Part shown: in pieces, positions 1 through 11,944 of the stretch
How the letters are laid out: every line of letters starts with the position of its first letter
How positions within the stretch are numbered: position 1 is the stretch's first letter
Source of the DNA: Dryomyza anilis
Taxonomy: Eukaryota > Arthropoda > Insecta > Diptera > Dryomyzidae
DNA length: 64,000 bases
Direction: 5' to 3'
Assembly (NCBI GenBank): GCA_951804985.1
Contig: OX638130.1
Location: forward strand, 106,528,040 to 106,592,039
Program-made: the position numbers and the translations under genes
Notes under the pieces: generated by a model
The model's input: only the letters and a program-made list of their open reading frames with translations
Told to the model about the DNA's origin: nothing
Database searches by the model: none

Positions 1-46
1 TATTGACCAATTTTAATGGGATTTAAGGTAATTTTTTTTCTGTGTG
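1..46 (+). mobile_element. A-family MITE, 3' end only (cut by window start)
   Basis: The first 46 bases match the last ~45 bases of the intact A-family MITE at 6649-6869 (shared block ATTGACCAATTTTAATGGGA, then a T-run and CTG(T/G)GTG). Only the 3' terminus lies in the window. It abuts the B-family end at 47 with no spacer, so one element probably inserted at the edge of the other. Non-coding. Confidence 0.8.
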
Positions 47-739
47 CACTACTCAACAAAACGAGAATACATTTTTTTTCCATGGACATCAATTATATAC
101 AATTCGCGGTTGCTGATTTTGACTGCATATTCATTTTTGTTCTATTACGTAACGTTTTTAAGAAAATTACTCTCGAAATTACTGAGCCCTTCAGCCACTT
201 TTCAGACTTAAAAAAATACAGTTCCTTACACAACCTGTTTTTTAAAAAACTTTAAACGCAATTTTGCATTCAATTGTCAGGACTAATTACAATATACCAA
301 TAAATACTAATAGTCCGATAGGTTTATAAAATATTTGAATCTAAACTCGAAAAATATTGATTTTTTTTTAGATTATTTTTGGACGATTTTTTTAGCATTG
401 TGAATCTAATGATAAATAAGAAAATGCTATATGATTATGCGGAGTATAGTTCAGGCTAAAGATGAAAATTAAAAACTTTTTTGTATAGGTTCTCATTTTT
501 AAAAAATGCTTTATCAAACCTGTTAAAATTTAAAATGCTTGTATATTTTACATACTGAAAGAATATCTACTGATAAATAATCGTTTAAATAAAGTTATTA
601 ATTTTGTTAATTAGTTTGAACTATGTTCTAGATAACCATACATATTTTTTTGTTTATCATAAAATTCCAAACTCAGCATCAGCGAATTATAAAGAATTGA
701 TGTATGAGATGTACATGGTAAAAATCATGTTGGGCAGTG
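47..739 (-). mobile_element. B-family non-autonomous transposon, full-length copy (B1)
   Basis: It begins CACTACTCAACAAAACGAG and ends in the inverted equivalent ATGTTGGGCAGTG followed by TA, so terminal inverted repeats of roughly 40 bp are visible (they include CCATGGAC on the left and GTACATGG on the right). The interior aligns in reverse with the copies at 33884-34450, 26150-26648 and 8096-8591, through landmarks such as CTCGAAAAATATTGATTTT and CAATTGTCAGGACTAATTAC. No transposase frame is present. The superfamily is not identified. Confidence 0.75.
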
Positions 740-1860
740 TAATCAAATAACATCGAATTATTATTTCAATTTCAACTAATTTAGACCATTTCTTGAATGC
801 CAATTAAATAAGCTAAACATATTAAAAGCTAAAATGTTAGAAAACTGAAAACATTTGAGACTTTTTGCTCATCCTCAACTTGTCTTGAATTTTAGCTGAC
901 CATGAAGACTTCAAGACTTTTACCGACATGAATAATTGTAATTGGCAGACGAGGAGTTACATGCAATGAGGACCCGTAGAGGCGCAGATAATGAAATTAT
1001 ATATATTTTTTTTTAGATTAATGTTTAAGACAGTTATGCTGTTGTTTATAACAAATTGTACTAAATTCATTTGCTGCGTTAATTAACTGTGGCCAAGTTA
1101 ATAACTATCGATACGAATGCATAAATTGACTAATTATGTTAAACGTTAAGTAGTGATTATCAAGAGTTGACCGTCTGAGTTTGGTCGTGAGCTTGAATTT
1201 CTCCAGCTACCCAAAAACACTTAATTGTTAGCTTAATTGTTATGGCTTTTACGCAGAAGATGAAGAAGAAGAAGTTGATAAATCCGAAAAAGAAAAATAA
1301 AAAACAGCAGCAGCAGAAAATGCCCTACAGCTACTTTGTCAATTTATTAGCCATAAATTTCGTTGTGACTTTGGCAAAATATTTCTCAAATATGTCTTTG
1401 GTTAAAAAGTTGTTAAAATTTATGCAGAATTTTTCATCATTAAAATAATTGTTTTCTTTTAATTAACGTAAGTCAACGTAATTGAAGAATGAGCCGCAAC
1501 AATTTGTGCTCGAGGAGGTTCTTCCTTGCTCATGGTTAAGCTTTTGCTAATTAAATAAAATATTTAAATTGTCAACTGAAAAGTTTTGCGGTAAATTTTT
1601 GTAAAACAATATTTTGTAATTTATTAAAAAAACAAAAAAAGAAACTTGTTTGAGTTTCTTAAAGAAATCTTTTTTTTTCGTAGCATGATTTTCAAGGACT
1701 TTGGTAATTAGTAGTATGATATTTTATGAAAATTTAATTATCGAGGGCGTTTTTTGTTACTTTTAAATAAAAGAGTGTTATTTATGTAATAATTATCAAA
1801 ATTACTTAATATTTAAACAAGTGAAATTAATTTAAAACAGTTAAAAATGAATTTTATATT
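740..1860. other. A+T-rich noncoding spacer
   Basis: Unique-looking A+T-rich DNA with homopolymer runs. It holds one short lysine-rich open frame (1242-1448, 68 codons) that has no recognisable domain. I see no repeat family here and no promoter or splice pattern that I can defend. Confidence 0.5.
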
Positions 1861-1980
1861 GAATCTAGTACGAAATATACTTAAATTATGTTAAAACATA
1901 CTTGATTGTGCAATTTTAAATATATTATTCGTACTATTTATAATGCACTACTTAAATTAAACAGGTACATATGAATTTTA
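1861..1980 (+). repeat. ~120-bp repeat, unit 1 (AGTACGAAATATACTTAAAT type)
   Basis: The unit starts GAATCTAGTACGAAA and contains TTAAAACATACTTGA, TATTATTCGTAC and CACTACTTAAATTAAAC. It recurs at 2264 and 2380 after a SINE that splits the array. The motif ACTTAAATTAAGT is an odd-length palindrome and reappears down to 3.7 kb. Confidence 0.75.
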
Positions 1981-2262
1981 TACAGTCCTGTATAGAACTT
2001 CGGCCGAGCCCTCTCACCATTTTGATCTGTGCGTGTTATATTTGTACTCAAAGTGGTGGGACCTACAGTTTATTGCCGAATCCGAACGGCGGTTGAGAGC
2101 TTTTCATAGGCAATGGTTTTATTCTCGTAGGTTTGCCATTTACTGACGAGAGGTAGCGCGGTATAGAAAAATGTTTCTATGAAAAGATGTTAGCCCCAGT
2201 CCAGGCTTGAACCGGGGATCTTTCGGATCGCAGTCCAACGCACTAACCACTGAGCTACCACT
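1981..2262 (-). mobile_element. tRNA-derived SINE, near full length, reverse orientation (SINE-1)
   Basis: Read on the minus strand, it begins with a tRNA-like head: A box TAGCTCAGTGG (plus-strand 2247-2257) and B box GTTCAAGCC (2204-2212). Next come TCTATACCGCGCTACCTC and a ~150-bp body matching the forward copy at 24281-24570. It sits between two units of the 120-bp repeat, so it inserted into that array, apparently with loss of a few target bases rather than a clean duplication. The pol III promoter boxes look intact; transcription is not shown. Confidence 0.85.
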
Positions 2263-2263
2263 A

Positions 2264-2510
2264 GTACGAAATGTACTTAAATTAAGTTAAAACATACTTG
2301 AATGTGCAATTTTAAATATATTATTCGTACTTATTACAACACACTTCTTAAATTAAACAAGTACAAATTAAATTTATATTGAATCTAGTACGAATTGTAC
2401 TTAAATTTAGTTAAAAAAATAATTGAATGTACAATTTTATATATATTATTCGTACAAATTATAACGCACTACTTAAATTAAGTGTGAAAAGACTTAATAA
2501 ATGCAAGCAG
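2264..2510 (+). repeat. ~120-bp repeat, units 2 and 3
   Basis: Two further units (starting about 2264 and 2380) each carry CTAGTACGAA, a GTTAAAA block, ATTATTCGTAC and an ACTTAAATTAA block, as in 1861-1980. The third unit passes directly into the composite region that follows. Confidence 0.75.
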
Positions 2511-4250
2511 GAAAAAACGAAATACAAATCGGACAATTCTACCCCAACAATTCTAATCCAGACAATTCTTTTCCGACAGCTCTTCCTAGAGACAATTTTT
2601 CTCCGTACAATTCTTCCTCATGAAATTCTTCGACATATAATGCCTCCCCAAACTATTCTTTCCCAGAGAATTTTTCTCATAAATGACCGTATATTAAAAC
2701 GCACTACTTAAATTAAGTGTGAAATAACTTAATAAATGAAAATGCAATCAGGAACAAGCTTTTCCAAAATAGAATCACTCCGAAATATAAATTCTTCCCT
2801 AGACAATTCTTCCCCATACAATTTTGCCCAGACAATGCTTTCGCAGATTATTATTTCCCAGACATTTCCCCTCCATAAATATATTAAAATGAACTACTTA
2901 AATTAAGTGTTAAAATACTTAATAAATACAAATGCAATCGGGACAAACGAAATGGAATCAGTACGAAAAAAGACTCGGACAATTTTCCCCTAGAATTATA
3001 ATCTGTGAAATTATTTTCCGACAACTCTTGCTCGAAACAATTTTTTTCCGGACAATTCTTTTGAAATTTTTCCCAGAGCCAATATTTCTTCAACAATTCT
3101 TCGCCAGACAATTCTTGCTCACGAAATTCTTTGACAGACTATTCTTCCCTAGACAGTTTACCTCATAAATTATATTAAAACGCACTACTTAAATTAAGTG
3201 TGAAATGATTTAATAAATGCAATCGAATTGATTCAAGTACGAAAAGCATTTAAATTAAGTTAAAACGCACTTGAATGACCAATTTTTATATTAATATTAA
3301 CCTGCACTACTTAAATTAAGTGTGAAATGATTTAATAAATGCAATCGAATTGATTCAAGTACGAAAAGCATTTAAATGATGTTAAAACTTACTTGAATGA
3401 TAAATTTATAGCAAACAAATATTTAATAAATGCATATTCAATCAGTAACAAGCTTTTTCAAAATGAAATAAGTCCGAAATATAAATTATTTCCTAGACAA
3501 TTCTTCGCCAGACAACGTTTCCCCAGATTATTCTTCCCCAGACATTTTTCCCTCAGAAATATATTAAAACGCACTACTTATATTCTTTCCAGAGACAATT
3601 TTTCTTCATACAATCAGACAGTTTTTCTCTTAAATGCCCGTATATTAAAACCAACTACTTAAATTAAGTGTGAAATGATTTAATATATGCAATAGAATTG
3701 AATCAAGTATAAAAAGCATTTAAATCAAGTTAAAACATACTTGACAGATTCATATTTAGCACATAAATCGTATTCAATATTTATTAAATACATATTCAAT
3801 CAGGAACAAGCATTTTCGAACTGGAATCCATCCGAAATAGGTGTCGAAAATTCACCCCAGTAATATTTGTCCAATCGAATTAAATCAATTACGAAAAGCA
3901 TTAAAATTAAGTTAAAACATAATTGAATGATAAATTTATAACTTAAATATTTATTAAATACATATTCAATCAGGAACAATCATTTTCAAACTGGAATCCA
4001 TCCGAAATGGGTGTCGGAAAATTATCCGGACAACTCATCCCCGAGACAAATCTTCCCCGGAACAATTCTTCTCTATGGTAATTCTTCTCAGAGATAATTA
4101 TAACCCAAAAATGACTATATATTACAAATATATATATTATAATTTAACGAGTTTTAATTAATTTCTTTTCAGAGACAATTCTTTCCCAGACAATTTTTAG
4201 CTATAAAATCTTCGCGAATTTTCATAACATTTTTCAAATGGTAAACAAGA
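2461..4250. repeat. Composite degenerate repeat region with 15-bp AATTCTTCCCCAGAC-like units
   Basis: The module CACTACTTAAATTAAGTGTG recurs at about 2465, 2701, 2891, 3183, 3306 and 3653, at irregular spacing (80-290 bp). Between these lie runs of degenerate 15-mers; on the minus strand the unit reads AATTGTCTGGGGAAG, with variants in the middle bases. Short open frames here are rich in F, R, Q and L only because the unit is 15 bp, a multiple of three. No gene is supported. Confidence 0.7.
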
Positions 4251-5604
4251 GTATATTATAAATATAAAATAGTTATTTTTGCAGCAATATGTTTGAAATT
4301 TTGTTTTTGCCACAATTTCTGTGATATTATTTTGTGTGTTTAGTGGTACATATTAATAAAATTCATATTCTACAATATAAAATTATTTTCCGAGAATTTT
4401 AGTATTTAATTATAAATTATATTTAGCTGATTACAGTCAACATTTCTATGCAAAACCCCTACACAAAGACTTATCCTACTACGTATGGGCAATTTCTAGA
4501 ATTCCAAGTAATTTTATTTATATTTCTGAATTGATATTAAATATCCTCATTTGTGTCTGTCTATGCGTGACATATTTCAAAGCAAAATAAAAGCAAACAA
4601 CAACAACAAAAAACTTTGAAACTTTGTAATTCCCCATATGCATTGGCTGGCTAATCCCATATGTATCTTTTATTTATTTCTATTTTGCTGTTATTTTATC
4701 ATCTATTTGTTTATATTATCCAAAGCTCTTGTAGTATTTTTTTTTTGTGCCACTTGAGTATTAAATAAAGTTTTCGCACATATTTTATTTATGATTTTAC
4801 TCATAATATATATTTTAATGAATTCATACACAATATTTACCAAAAACTTGCAGAAAGTTTAAAAATAAATAAAGTTTTTGTGTACGCGTTTTTATTTATG
4901 ACAAATATTTGTGCAGCATATATAAAGGCGTAAATTTTATATTTAGTTTTTCATATATTTTATTTTCATGACTTCTTGCAATGTTCCCATGTTCCAACTA
5001 CTAAAGTGTCTGCCCGGCAGCGCCCTCTTTTGCATTATAGTCTAACTAGAAACTCAAACAATTTGCTGCTCTATTTGGCGTTTGCTTCTGCTGTTGTTCG
5101 AAAACTTTTTCAGCAACGCCCTCGTACCACTTGAGTACATCGTCGTCGTCGAACGAGTCTTACTCTATCGTACGATATTCTACCCTACACTACCATTTTC
5201 ATCGAGGTTAGTTATTGTGCCGCCAAAGTTTGAAGTTCAATATAATTCGTATATTGTTCCCACGTCTGTGCATAGTCAGAATTTCATACATAGTTTCGAG
5301 TGCATTTGAAAATCTAATATTTTTTACTTGAATATAATGATCAAACATCTTTGTAAAATGGCAATGTCTTTAAGTTTTAATTGAGTTAACTTTGTACTCA
5401 AAGGTTTTCGGTTTCAAGCTCTAAGTGCACATGGTTTCACTGAATTGGTTTTTTGTTTGAAATCTAATAGTATTCATTTTAAAACATCTTTTTTGTAATT
5501 TTTATATGGTTTCTATGTCTTGTAGGTTTAAATATTCTCAAGATACATTTTCACATAAACCGTAAAAATAAGATTTAACTTATTGTTAAAAGAATTTTGC
5601 TTTA
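4251..5604. other. A+T-rich noncoding DNA
   Basis: No repeat family recognised. 4970-5300 is somewhat less A+T-rich (for example TGCCCGGCAGCGCCCTC and a GTCGTCGTCG run) and contains a 75-codon frame without domain features. This could be regulatory or simply less degraded intergenic sequence. Confidence 0.45.
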
Positions 5605-6010
5605 ATGGTTACTTTGAAAAAAAAAAAATTTTTTTTTTGTTTTCAAAATAAATTAATAGATGTATATTTTTTTACAAATTTTTCATAAAAAAAAAATATT
5701 TATTTTGGAAAATATAATTTTTTTTTGAAAAAAAAATTCTCGGAAAAAAATATTTTTGTCCGAGCATTCATCAATATGATGTACATCTATTTATTCGTTC
5801 ATCATAATAATGAACAAATACATAGTTTATAAATATGCTAAAACGTATTCTTCATATTAAAGAACACTCTTTCGGTCATTTATAAAATGGATAATGAATT
5901 CATGACATTGATGTTTTGTAGTTATCAATATTATGAATCGTTCTTCAATACAATAAATATGATTTGAAAACTGAATTCATCTATATGAAGTTGATTTTTA
6001 TTTCTGCGTA
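5605..6010 (+). mobile_element. L-family element, partial copy (L1)
   Basis: The right half and right end match L2 and L4: TTCATCAATATGATGTACAT, CACTCTTTCGGTCATT, CATTGATGTTTTGTAGTTAT, then a terminal TTTCTGCGTA (an altered CTGTG-TA end). Upstream (5605-5765) is a short poly(A)/poly(T) array with TTGTCCG, the typical L interior. No left end is visible, so the copy is decayed or truncated on that side. Confidence 0.7.
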
Positions 6011-6648
6011 TATCATATTTTCATATTAATTCATCATGTATTGTGTAGTTCACTAGTATTTAGTATAATTCAATTGCATTCGGACTTATTTAGAAGAATA
6101 CCGTAGTATACAATAGCAATTCGTATTATACAACATTAACTCGTATTATTTAATAGTATTTTGTATTATACAATATTATTTCTTATAACCTAATATAATT
6201 TTGTATTATTTAATAGTATTTCATAAGTTTTAATAGTATTTCGATTAATTCCATTGACTTTCATATTATTTAAAAGCATTTTGTATTATTCAATAGTATT
6301 TCATATTAATCAATAGTATTGCGTATTATTCACTGCTATTTTGAATTCCTTAGTAGTAGTTCGTATTATTTAATAGTATTTTATATTATTCAATAGTATG
6401 TAATATATAGTCGTATGATATATACTATGATATAATTTTATATTATTTAAAAGTGCTACGAAATATTCAATAGCATTTCGATTTATTCAATAGTATTTCG
6501 AATGATTTAATAGTATTTTATATTATACAATAGTATATCATATTCTTCAATAATATTTCGTATCAGTTCATATTGTGTTATTCAACAGTATTTTCGTAAT
6601 ATTTAATAGTATTTCGTATTATTCAATAGTAGTTTGTATTAATAAATA

Positions 6649-6869
6649 CACGCAGAAACAAAAAACTATATAAATAATAGTTTTTTACTATTAAAAATAG
6701 TCAATAGAATAAATTATTATTTTAATCGGAAAATACCATTAAATACTATAAAATAACATGACATTGCAATTGAGTTTATATGAAAATATTTATTTTTTGT
6801 ATACTATTAAATCAATAATTGTCCTATTGACCAATTTTAATGGGATATGAGGGAATTTGTTTCTGGGTG
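6649..6869 (+). mobile_element. A-family MITE, complete (A2)
   Basis: It starts CACGCAGAAACAAA and ends TTTGTTTCTGGGTG, so the ends are inverted repeats. Flanking TA is present on both sides (6647-6648 and 6870-6871), as expected for Tc1/mariner-type insertion. Length is about 221 bp. The interior has alternating ACTATT/AATAGT blocks, TTTATATGAAAA and ATTGTCCTATTGACCAATTT. No transposase. Confidence 0.88.
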
Positions 6870-7048
6870 TAGCAGTTCGTATTTTACAATAGTATTTCGT
6901 ATTGTTCAATAGTATTTCGTATTATTCAATAGTAGTTCGTATTATTCAATAGTATTTCGTATTATTCATTTTATATTTCATTTTATTTAATAGTATTTGG
7001 AAGTAATCTATAGTATTTCGTATAATTCAATACTACTTCGTATTATTA

Positions 7049-7268
7049 CACCCAGAAAAAAATGTCCTCAAATCCCATTAAAATTGGTCAATAGGACAAT
7101 TATTGATTTAATAGTATACAAAAAATATATCTTTTCATATAAACTCAATGTCAATGTGATGGTATTTTCTAGTATTTAATGGTATTTTCCGATAAAATAA
7201 TAATTTATCCTATTGACTATTTTAAATAGTAAAAAAACTATTATTTATATAGTATTTTTTTCTGGGTG
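7049..7268 (-). mobile_element. A-family MITE, complete (A3)
   Basis: Same element as 6649-6869 in inverted orientation: CACCCAGAAAAAAATG at the left, TTTTTTTCTGGGTG at the right, and TA on each side (7047-7048 and 7269-7270). It is nested in the 20-bp minisatellite. Confidence 0.9.
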
Positions 7269-7440
7269 TAGTGATTCGTATTAATCAATATTATTTAGTA
7301 TTATTCATTAGTATTTCGTAGTATCTATAGTATTTCATATTATTAATAGTATTACGTATTATTTAATAGTATTTCATACTATTCGCTAGTATTTCAAATT
7401 ATTTACTAGTATTTCGAGTTATTTAATAGTATATGATATA

Positions 7441-8095
7441 GCTACCAAAACTACATAGTACTTTATACAAACTCCCTTCAACTTAAATACCAAAAAATGC
7501 TGTCATTACAACCCGTAACTAAAAAAAAAAATAGCCTCGTTTACCCTTAACTTAACACAGAACTTTCGCATTTTTATAATGCCTTTATTAATGATTTCGC
7601 AGTGTTATCGATAATATAATTTTACGCTCGATTAGTTTTCATTTCTTTTTTTGTACTTTTTATTATTATTTTTTTCTTTTTTTTTTGCCTATTTTTACCA
7701 GTTCTACGTTAATGGCTGGCTCGTAGTGCTGTGCTCTATTGGGACTTTAAATGGAGGCAAATAGAAGCAATGATGTTGAAGAATAAGATTGACAAATTGA
7801 TTGCGAAAAAATATAAAGAAATAGTGCCCACGAGGACGTTGAACTAAAAAGAAAATTTTGCGCAGTTCAATGCTCACACAAAGAAAATAAAAAGCATATA
7901 GAAATCGATTTATAAAGTTTTATAACTATACACAAAAATAAATTAAAATACTATTAAAGTTAAAGCAATTTAAAGTTAATGCAAATTTTGCAGTAAAATT
8001 ATTAATTTTAAAAAATTTATTATAACGAGCAAGATTTTGTTAAAAAAAAAAGGAATAAATTTTGAAATTACCTGTAATTAATTTTACAATAAGAG
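7441..8095. other. A+T-rich noncoding DNA
   Basis: No repeat family recognised. It holds homopolymer tracts and patches of ordinary complexity around 7555-7640 and 7700-7870. No gene features. Confidence 0.45.
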
Positions 8096-8591
8096 TTAAG
8101 TAGAGCATATAGAAAAAAGAACATAATTTCGATTGTTAGTTTGAACTATGCTCTGCATAACCATAAATCATTTTTATGTTTATCAGTAGATGGTATATGA
8201 TAAAAAAATCAGTCAAAAATAGTTTAAGAAAATCAAAAATGTTCGAGTTTAGATTCTAATATCTTAAAAACTTCTCGGATTATTAGTATTTGTTGTAATA
8301 TTATAATTAGTCTTGATAATTGTGAGAAAAATTGCATTCACAGTTTTTAGAAAAACTTGTTATGTATCGAAAAAGCGCCGAAAATTCAATAGTAATTTTC
8401 TTAAAAACTTTACGTAGTATGCACTCAACTGAGTATGCACTCAACTGCGTATGCAGTCAACTGCGTATGCAGTCAACTGTGTATGCAGTGAACTGTGTAT
8501 GCTGTCAAAATTAGCACCTGCGAGTTGTACTAAATTGTTGTATGTCATGTCGATAGTAAAAATTTGTTTCTCGTTCTGTTGAGTAGTGTAA
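8096..8591 (+). mobile_element. B-family element, 5'-truncated copy (B2)
   Basis: It matches B from TTAGTTTGAACTATG through CGAGTTTAGATT, TAATTAGTCTTGA, and the right terminus CTGTTGAGTAGTG followed by TA. The left inverted end is missing. It contains a local 16-bp expansion at 8417-8512 that other copies lack. Confidence 0.75.
8417..8512 (+). repeat. 16-bp minisatellite inside B2
   Basis: Units begin at 8417, 8433, 8449, 8465, 8481 and 8497, consensus GTATGCAGTCAACTGC, at an exact 16-bp spacing with few substitutions. Other B copies have a single related stretch here (for example GAGTATGTAGTTAAAATC near 34367), so the expansion arose within this copy. Confidence 0.9.
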
Positions 8592-9931
8592 TTTAAAATG
8601 TTGTGAACTTTTTACTTATTTTAAATTATCAGAATAAAGAATAAATCAAATTAAATTTGAAATTAAAAAAGGTATATTTTAACTAATGTAGATTAATGCG
8701 ATTTTTTTTTAGTAAAACTCATTGTATGCGCACAACATAAAATGTGAGAGCAAGCACAAAGTGTCAACGAATTGTGAAACAAACAAAAACATTATTAATT
8801 TCAATTTAGTTGATTTCTACAAAAAAAAACACACAAAAATAATAACCAAGCCACCTTATGTGGCACAAAACAAAAAGGACCATAAATAAAAAAGCAGAGA
8901 TATAATTCAAAAATAAATGCAGCATTAAAAGCACAATGTGTGGTCTAGACACTTAAATGAAAAAGGGATCCAAAGGAATACAACATATTTACCATGAAGA
9001 GTAACATGTGGGGAACAATCTAAGTGTGACCAACGTGAGCGGAAATATAAAGTGAAAGAGACAAAGCAGACGTGCGAGTGAAAGTGACAGAAACAAAGCC
9101 TTATGTCATAATACATAAATCAAAGCATATTTAAGGGCGCAAAAGTGCGACCGCATCTTTATTATGATAGGTCCATCCAAAATCTACACTTTTATTTTTG
9201 GAGAGTTCAATAACTTTACATAGCCGTGTTTAGTCTGCGCTTATGTAGTAGTCTTTCACTTATTCTTTCTCGATTTACGTCGATAAATTGAATTAGGACT
9301 CGAGCTTTCCAAGTCATAAACTTTGATCCTCGTACCAAAATCAAATAGAAAAAAAAATGCATAGAACTCTCTGTAGGACGGATACATTATGCTGCACAGC
9401 AAAACATTGACCCCTTTGGTGGTGCCTATGTATTTTCAATTGTTCTCAAATAATTTATAGAACACATTAAGTCTAAGAGTGCTTTGCACCCTTTAGGAGG
9501 CTGCAGAGCTTTAATGTTTTCGTCCCGAAATTAAAACAAACCAAATGCTTTGTTGACTGGTTTTATTGTTTGTGGGTTATTTATGTTTTTTTGGGTGGAA
9601 AATATTTGCGCCCTCATTTGAAAAGCCTGTTGTTAAAAGTAATGATATTTTATTTTTTTTAGATTTTCTATATTATTGACTGGCTTTTATTTGGCTTCAA
9701 GTGTTCGAAATACAAAGTTTTGTTGTTTTGCAAAAGAGTTATTGGCTATTTTAATGTACAATATTCGAATAAGAAGAGCAACATTGTGTAATAAAATAAA
9801 ATTCTAGCACATAAACGAAACCTTTTCAAAGTATTAAAATCAGTAATGATTTTATTTATTTTTACTAAATGCTTTCAGAATACTAAATATTTTTTAAATT
9901 ACTAAAATCTTTTTAATATTAAACAAAATTC
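8592..9931. other. A+T-rich noncoding DNA
   Basis: No recognised repeat. The stretch 8740-9520 has fairly ordinary base complexity and may include conserved noncoding sequence, but no motif decides this. Short frames are not convincing. Confidence 0.45.
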
Positions 9932-10037
9932 TACATAGTAAAAAATTCATCAATATGATGATTTTTATTCATATATTTTACGAATTTGTTCAACAATTAC
10001 CAAATTCATCATATTGAGGATTTCATTCATTCAATTT

Positions 10038-11190
10038 CAATTTAATGTTTTTATTGATAAAAAATTGTCTTATGAAAAAAAAAATCCTTCAAAAATAGAA
10101 TTCGAAAAAAATCCCTCATAAAAAAAAATTTGTCCGAAAAATTTTATGTAAAAAAAAATCATTGAAAAAAAAATTGTTTGAAAAAAAAAATTAACAAAAT
10201 TTTTTTTTTGCAATTTAATGTTTTTAATGATGTAATAAAAAAAATGTCTTTGGAAAAAAAAATCCTTCGAAAATAGAATTCAAAAAAAATCCCTCATACA
10301 AAATTTTGTCCGAAAAATTGTATGTAAAAAAAATCTATGAAAAAAAAAATTTTTTCGTAAAAAAAAATTTAACAAAAAATTTAATATTTTTTGCAATTTA
10401 ATGTTTTTAATGATGTTATAAAAAAATTGTCTTTGGAAAAAAAAATCCTTCAAAAATGGAATTCGAAAAAAACCCTCATAAAAAAAATTTGTCCGAAAAA
10501 TTTTATTTAAAAATAATCATTGAAAAAAAAATTGTTTGAAAAAAAAAATTTATTTCGTAAAAAAAAAAAACAAAATTTTTTTTTTTGCTATTTAATGTTT
10601 TTAATGATGTAATAAAAAAAATGTCTATGGAAAAAAAATCCTTCGAAAATAGAATTCAAAAAAAATCCCTCATACAAAATTTTGTCCAAAAAATTTTATG
10701 TAAAAAAAATCTATGAAAAAAAAATTTAACAAAAAAAAATTTTTTTTTTGCAATTGAATGTTTTTAATGATGTAATAAAAAAATTGTCTTTGGAAAAAAA
10801 AATCCTTCAAAAATAGAATTCGAACAAAAATCCCTCATAAAAAAAGTTTGTCCGAAAAATGTTAGTAAAAAAAAATCTATGAAAAAAAAAGAATTTGTTG
10901 AAAACAATATTTTTTTTTTCGTAAAAAAATTTAACAACAATTTTTTTATTTTTTTATTTGCAATTTAATGTTTTTAATGATGTAAAAAAAAGTATTTTGA
11001 AAAAAAAATCATTCAAAAATAGAATTGGAAAAAAAAAAATACAAAATTTTGTCCAAAAAATTGTATGTAATAAAAAAAAAATGTTGTTTGAAAAAAAATA
11101 TAACAAAGAAAAAAAAATATTTTTTTTTTGAATAAAAAAATTTCGAAAAAAATATCGAAAACAAAATTAACGAAAAATAAATATTTTTAT
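10038..11190 (+). repeat. Tandem array, ~165-210-bp unit, about 6 units
   Basis: The landmark CAATTTAATGTTTTTAATGA recurs near 10038, 10211, 10394, 10588, 10751 and 10961. Each unit contains TGTCTTTGG, poly(A), ATCCTTCAAAAATAGAATTC, CCCTCATA and TTTGTCCGAAAAA. Length variation comes mostly from homopolymer runs. Confidence 0.85.
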
Positions 11191-11192
11191 TG

Positions 11193-11942
11193 AAATTTGG
11201 TTTAATGAACTGCGTTCTACAATATGATGTACATATGTATATGTTGTATTTTATGTAATTGTTCATTAATATTATGAAACGTATTATTCGTATACACTTC
11301 ATCATATTGAAGAACAATTTTTTTCGGTCATTCATCAAATTGAAAATGAATTCATAATATTGATGTTTTACAGTTATCAATATTATGAATCGTTCTTCAT
11401 AATAATACATCACGGTTTGAAGAACGAAATTCTTCAATATGAATTTGGTTTGATAAACAGCGTACTTCAATATGATGTACAAAAAAGTTGTATTTTATGT
11501 ATTTGTTCATTACTATTATGAAACGTATTCTTCACATACACTTCATCATATAGAAAAACATGTTTTCGGTCATTGATCAAATTGATAATGAATTCATAAT
11601 ATTGATGTTTTGCAGTTATCGAAATTATGAATCGTTCTTCAATTTAATGAATAATGGTTTGAAGAACGAAATTCATCAATATGAATTTGGTTTGATAAAC
11701 AGCGTTCTTATATGATGTACATAAAAATTGTATTTTATGTATTTGTTCATTACTATGATGAAACGTATTCTTCACATACACTTCATCATATTGAAGAACA
11801 CTTTTTCGGTCATTCATCAAATTAATAATGAATTCATAATATTGATGTTTTGCAGTTATAAATATTATGAATTGTTTTTCAATATAATGAATCATGGTTT
11901 GAAGAACGAAATTCATCAATATTAAGATGATATTTTTCTGTA
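11193..11942 (+). repeat. Tandem array, ~240-bp unit, 3 units
   Basis: Units start near 11193, 11441 and 11681 at TGAATTTGGTTT(A/G)AT. Each runs through TATGATGTACAT, TTCACATACACTTCATCATA, TTTTCGGTCATTCATCAAAT, TAATATTGATGTTTT and GGTTTGAAGAACGAAATTC. L1 and L4 contain one such unit, so this copy is an internal triplication. Confidence 0.88.
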
Positions 11943-11944
11943 TA

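Larger units (their letters stand above)
6060..7440 (+). repeat. Degenerate ~20-bp minisatellite (GTATTATTCAATAGTATTTC)
   Basis: The unit GTATTATTCAATAGTATTTC repeats with substitutions and indels over about 1.4 kb. Two A-family MITEs in opposite orientations (6649-6869 and 7049-7268) interrupt it, leaving the flanking array recognisable on both sides. Nothing coding is seen. Confidence 0.85.
9932..11944 (+). mobile_element. L-family element, ~2.0-kb copy with internal arrays (L2)
   Basis: The left end TACATAGTAAAAAATTCATC looks like a mutated form of the family terminus CACAGAAAA after TA. The right end is TATTTTTCTG followed by TATA. The interior is two tandem arrays (10038-11190 and 11193-11942). 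No transposase frame; the long minus-strand frames rich in F, I and N are A/T array artefacts. Related to 43663-44672, which shows cleaner ends. Confidence 0.75.

Noticed and set aside
1242..1448. 68-codon frame with a lysine/glutamine-rich start
   Set aside because: No domain, homologue or supporting signals recognised; the A-rich start gives lysine codons by composition. Kept only as noncoding.
11009..11482. 157-codon minus-strand frame rich in F, I, Y and N
   Set aside because: It spans L2 arrays of poly(A/T); composition artefact.
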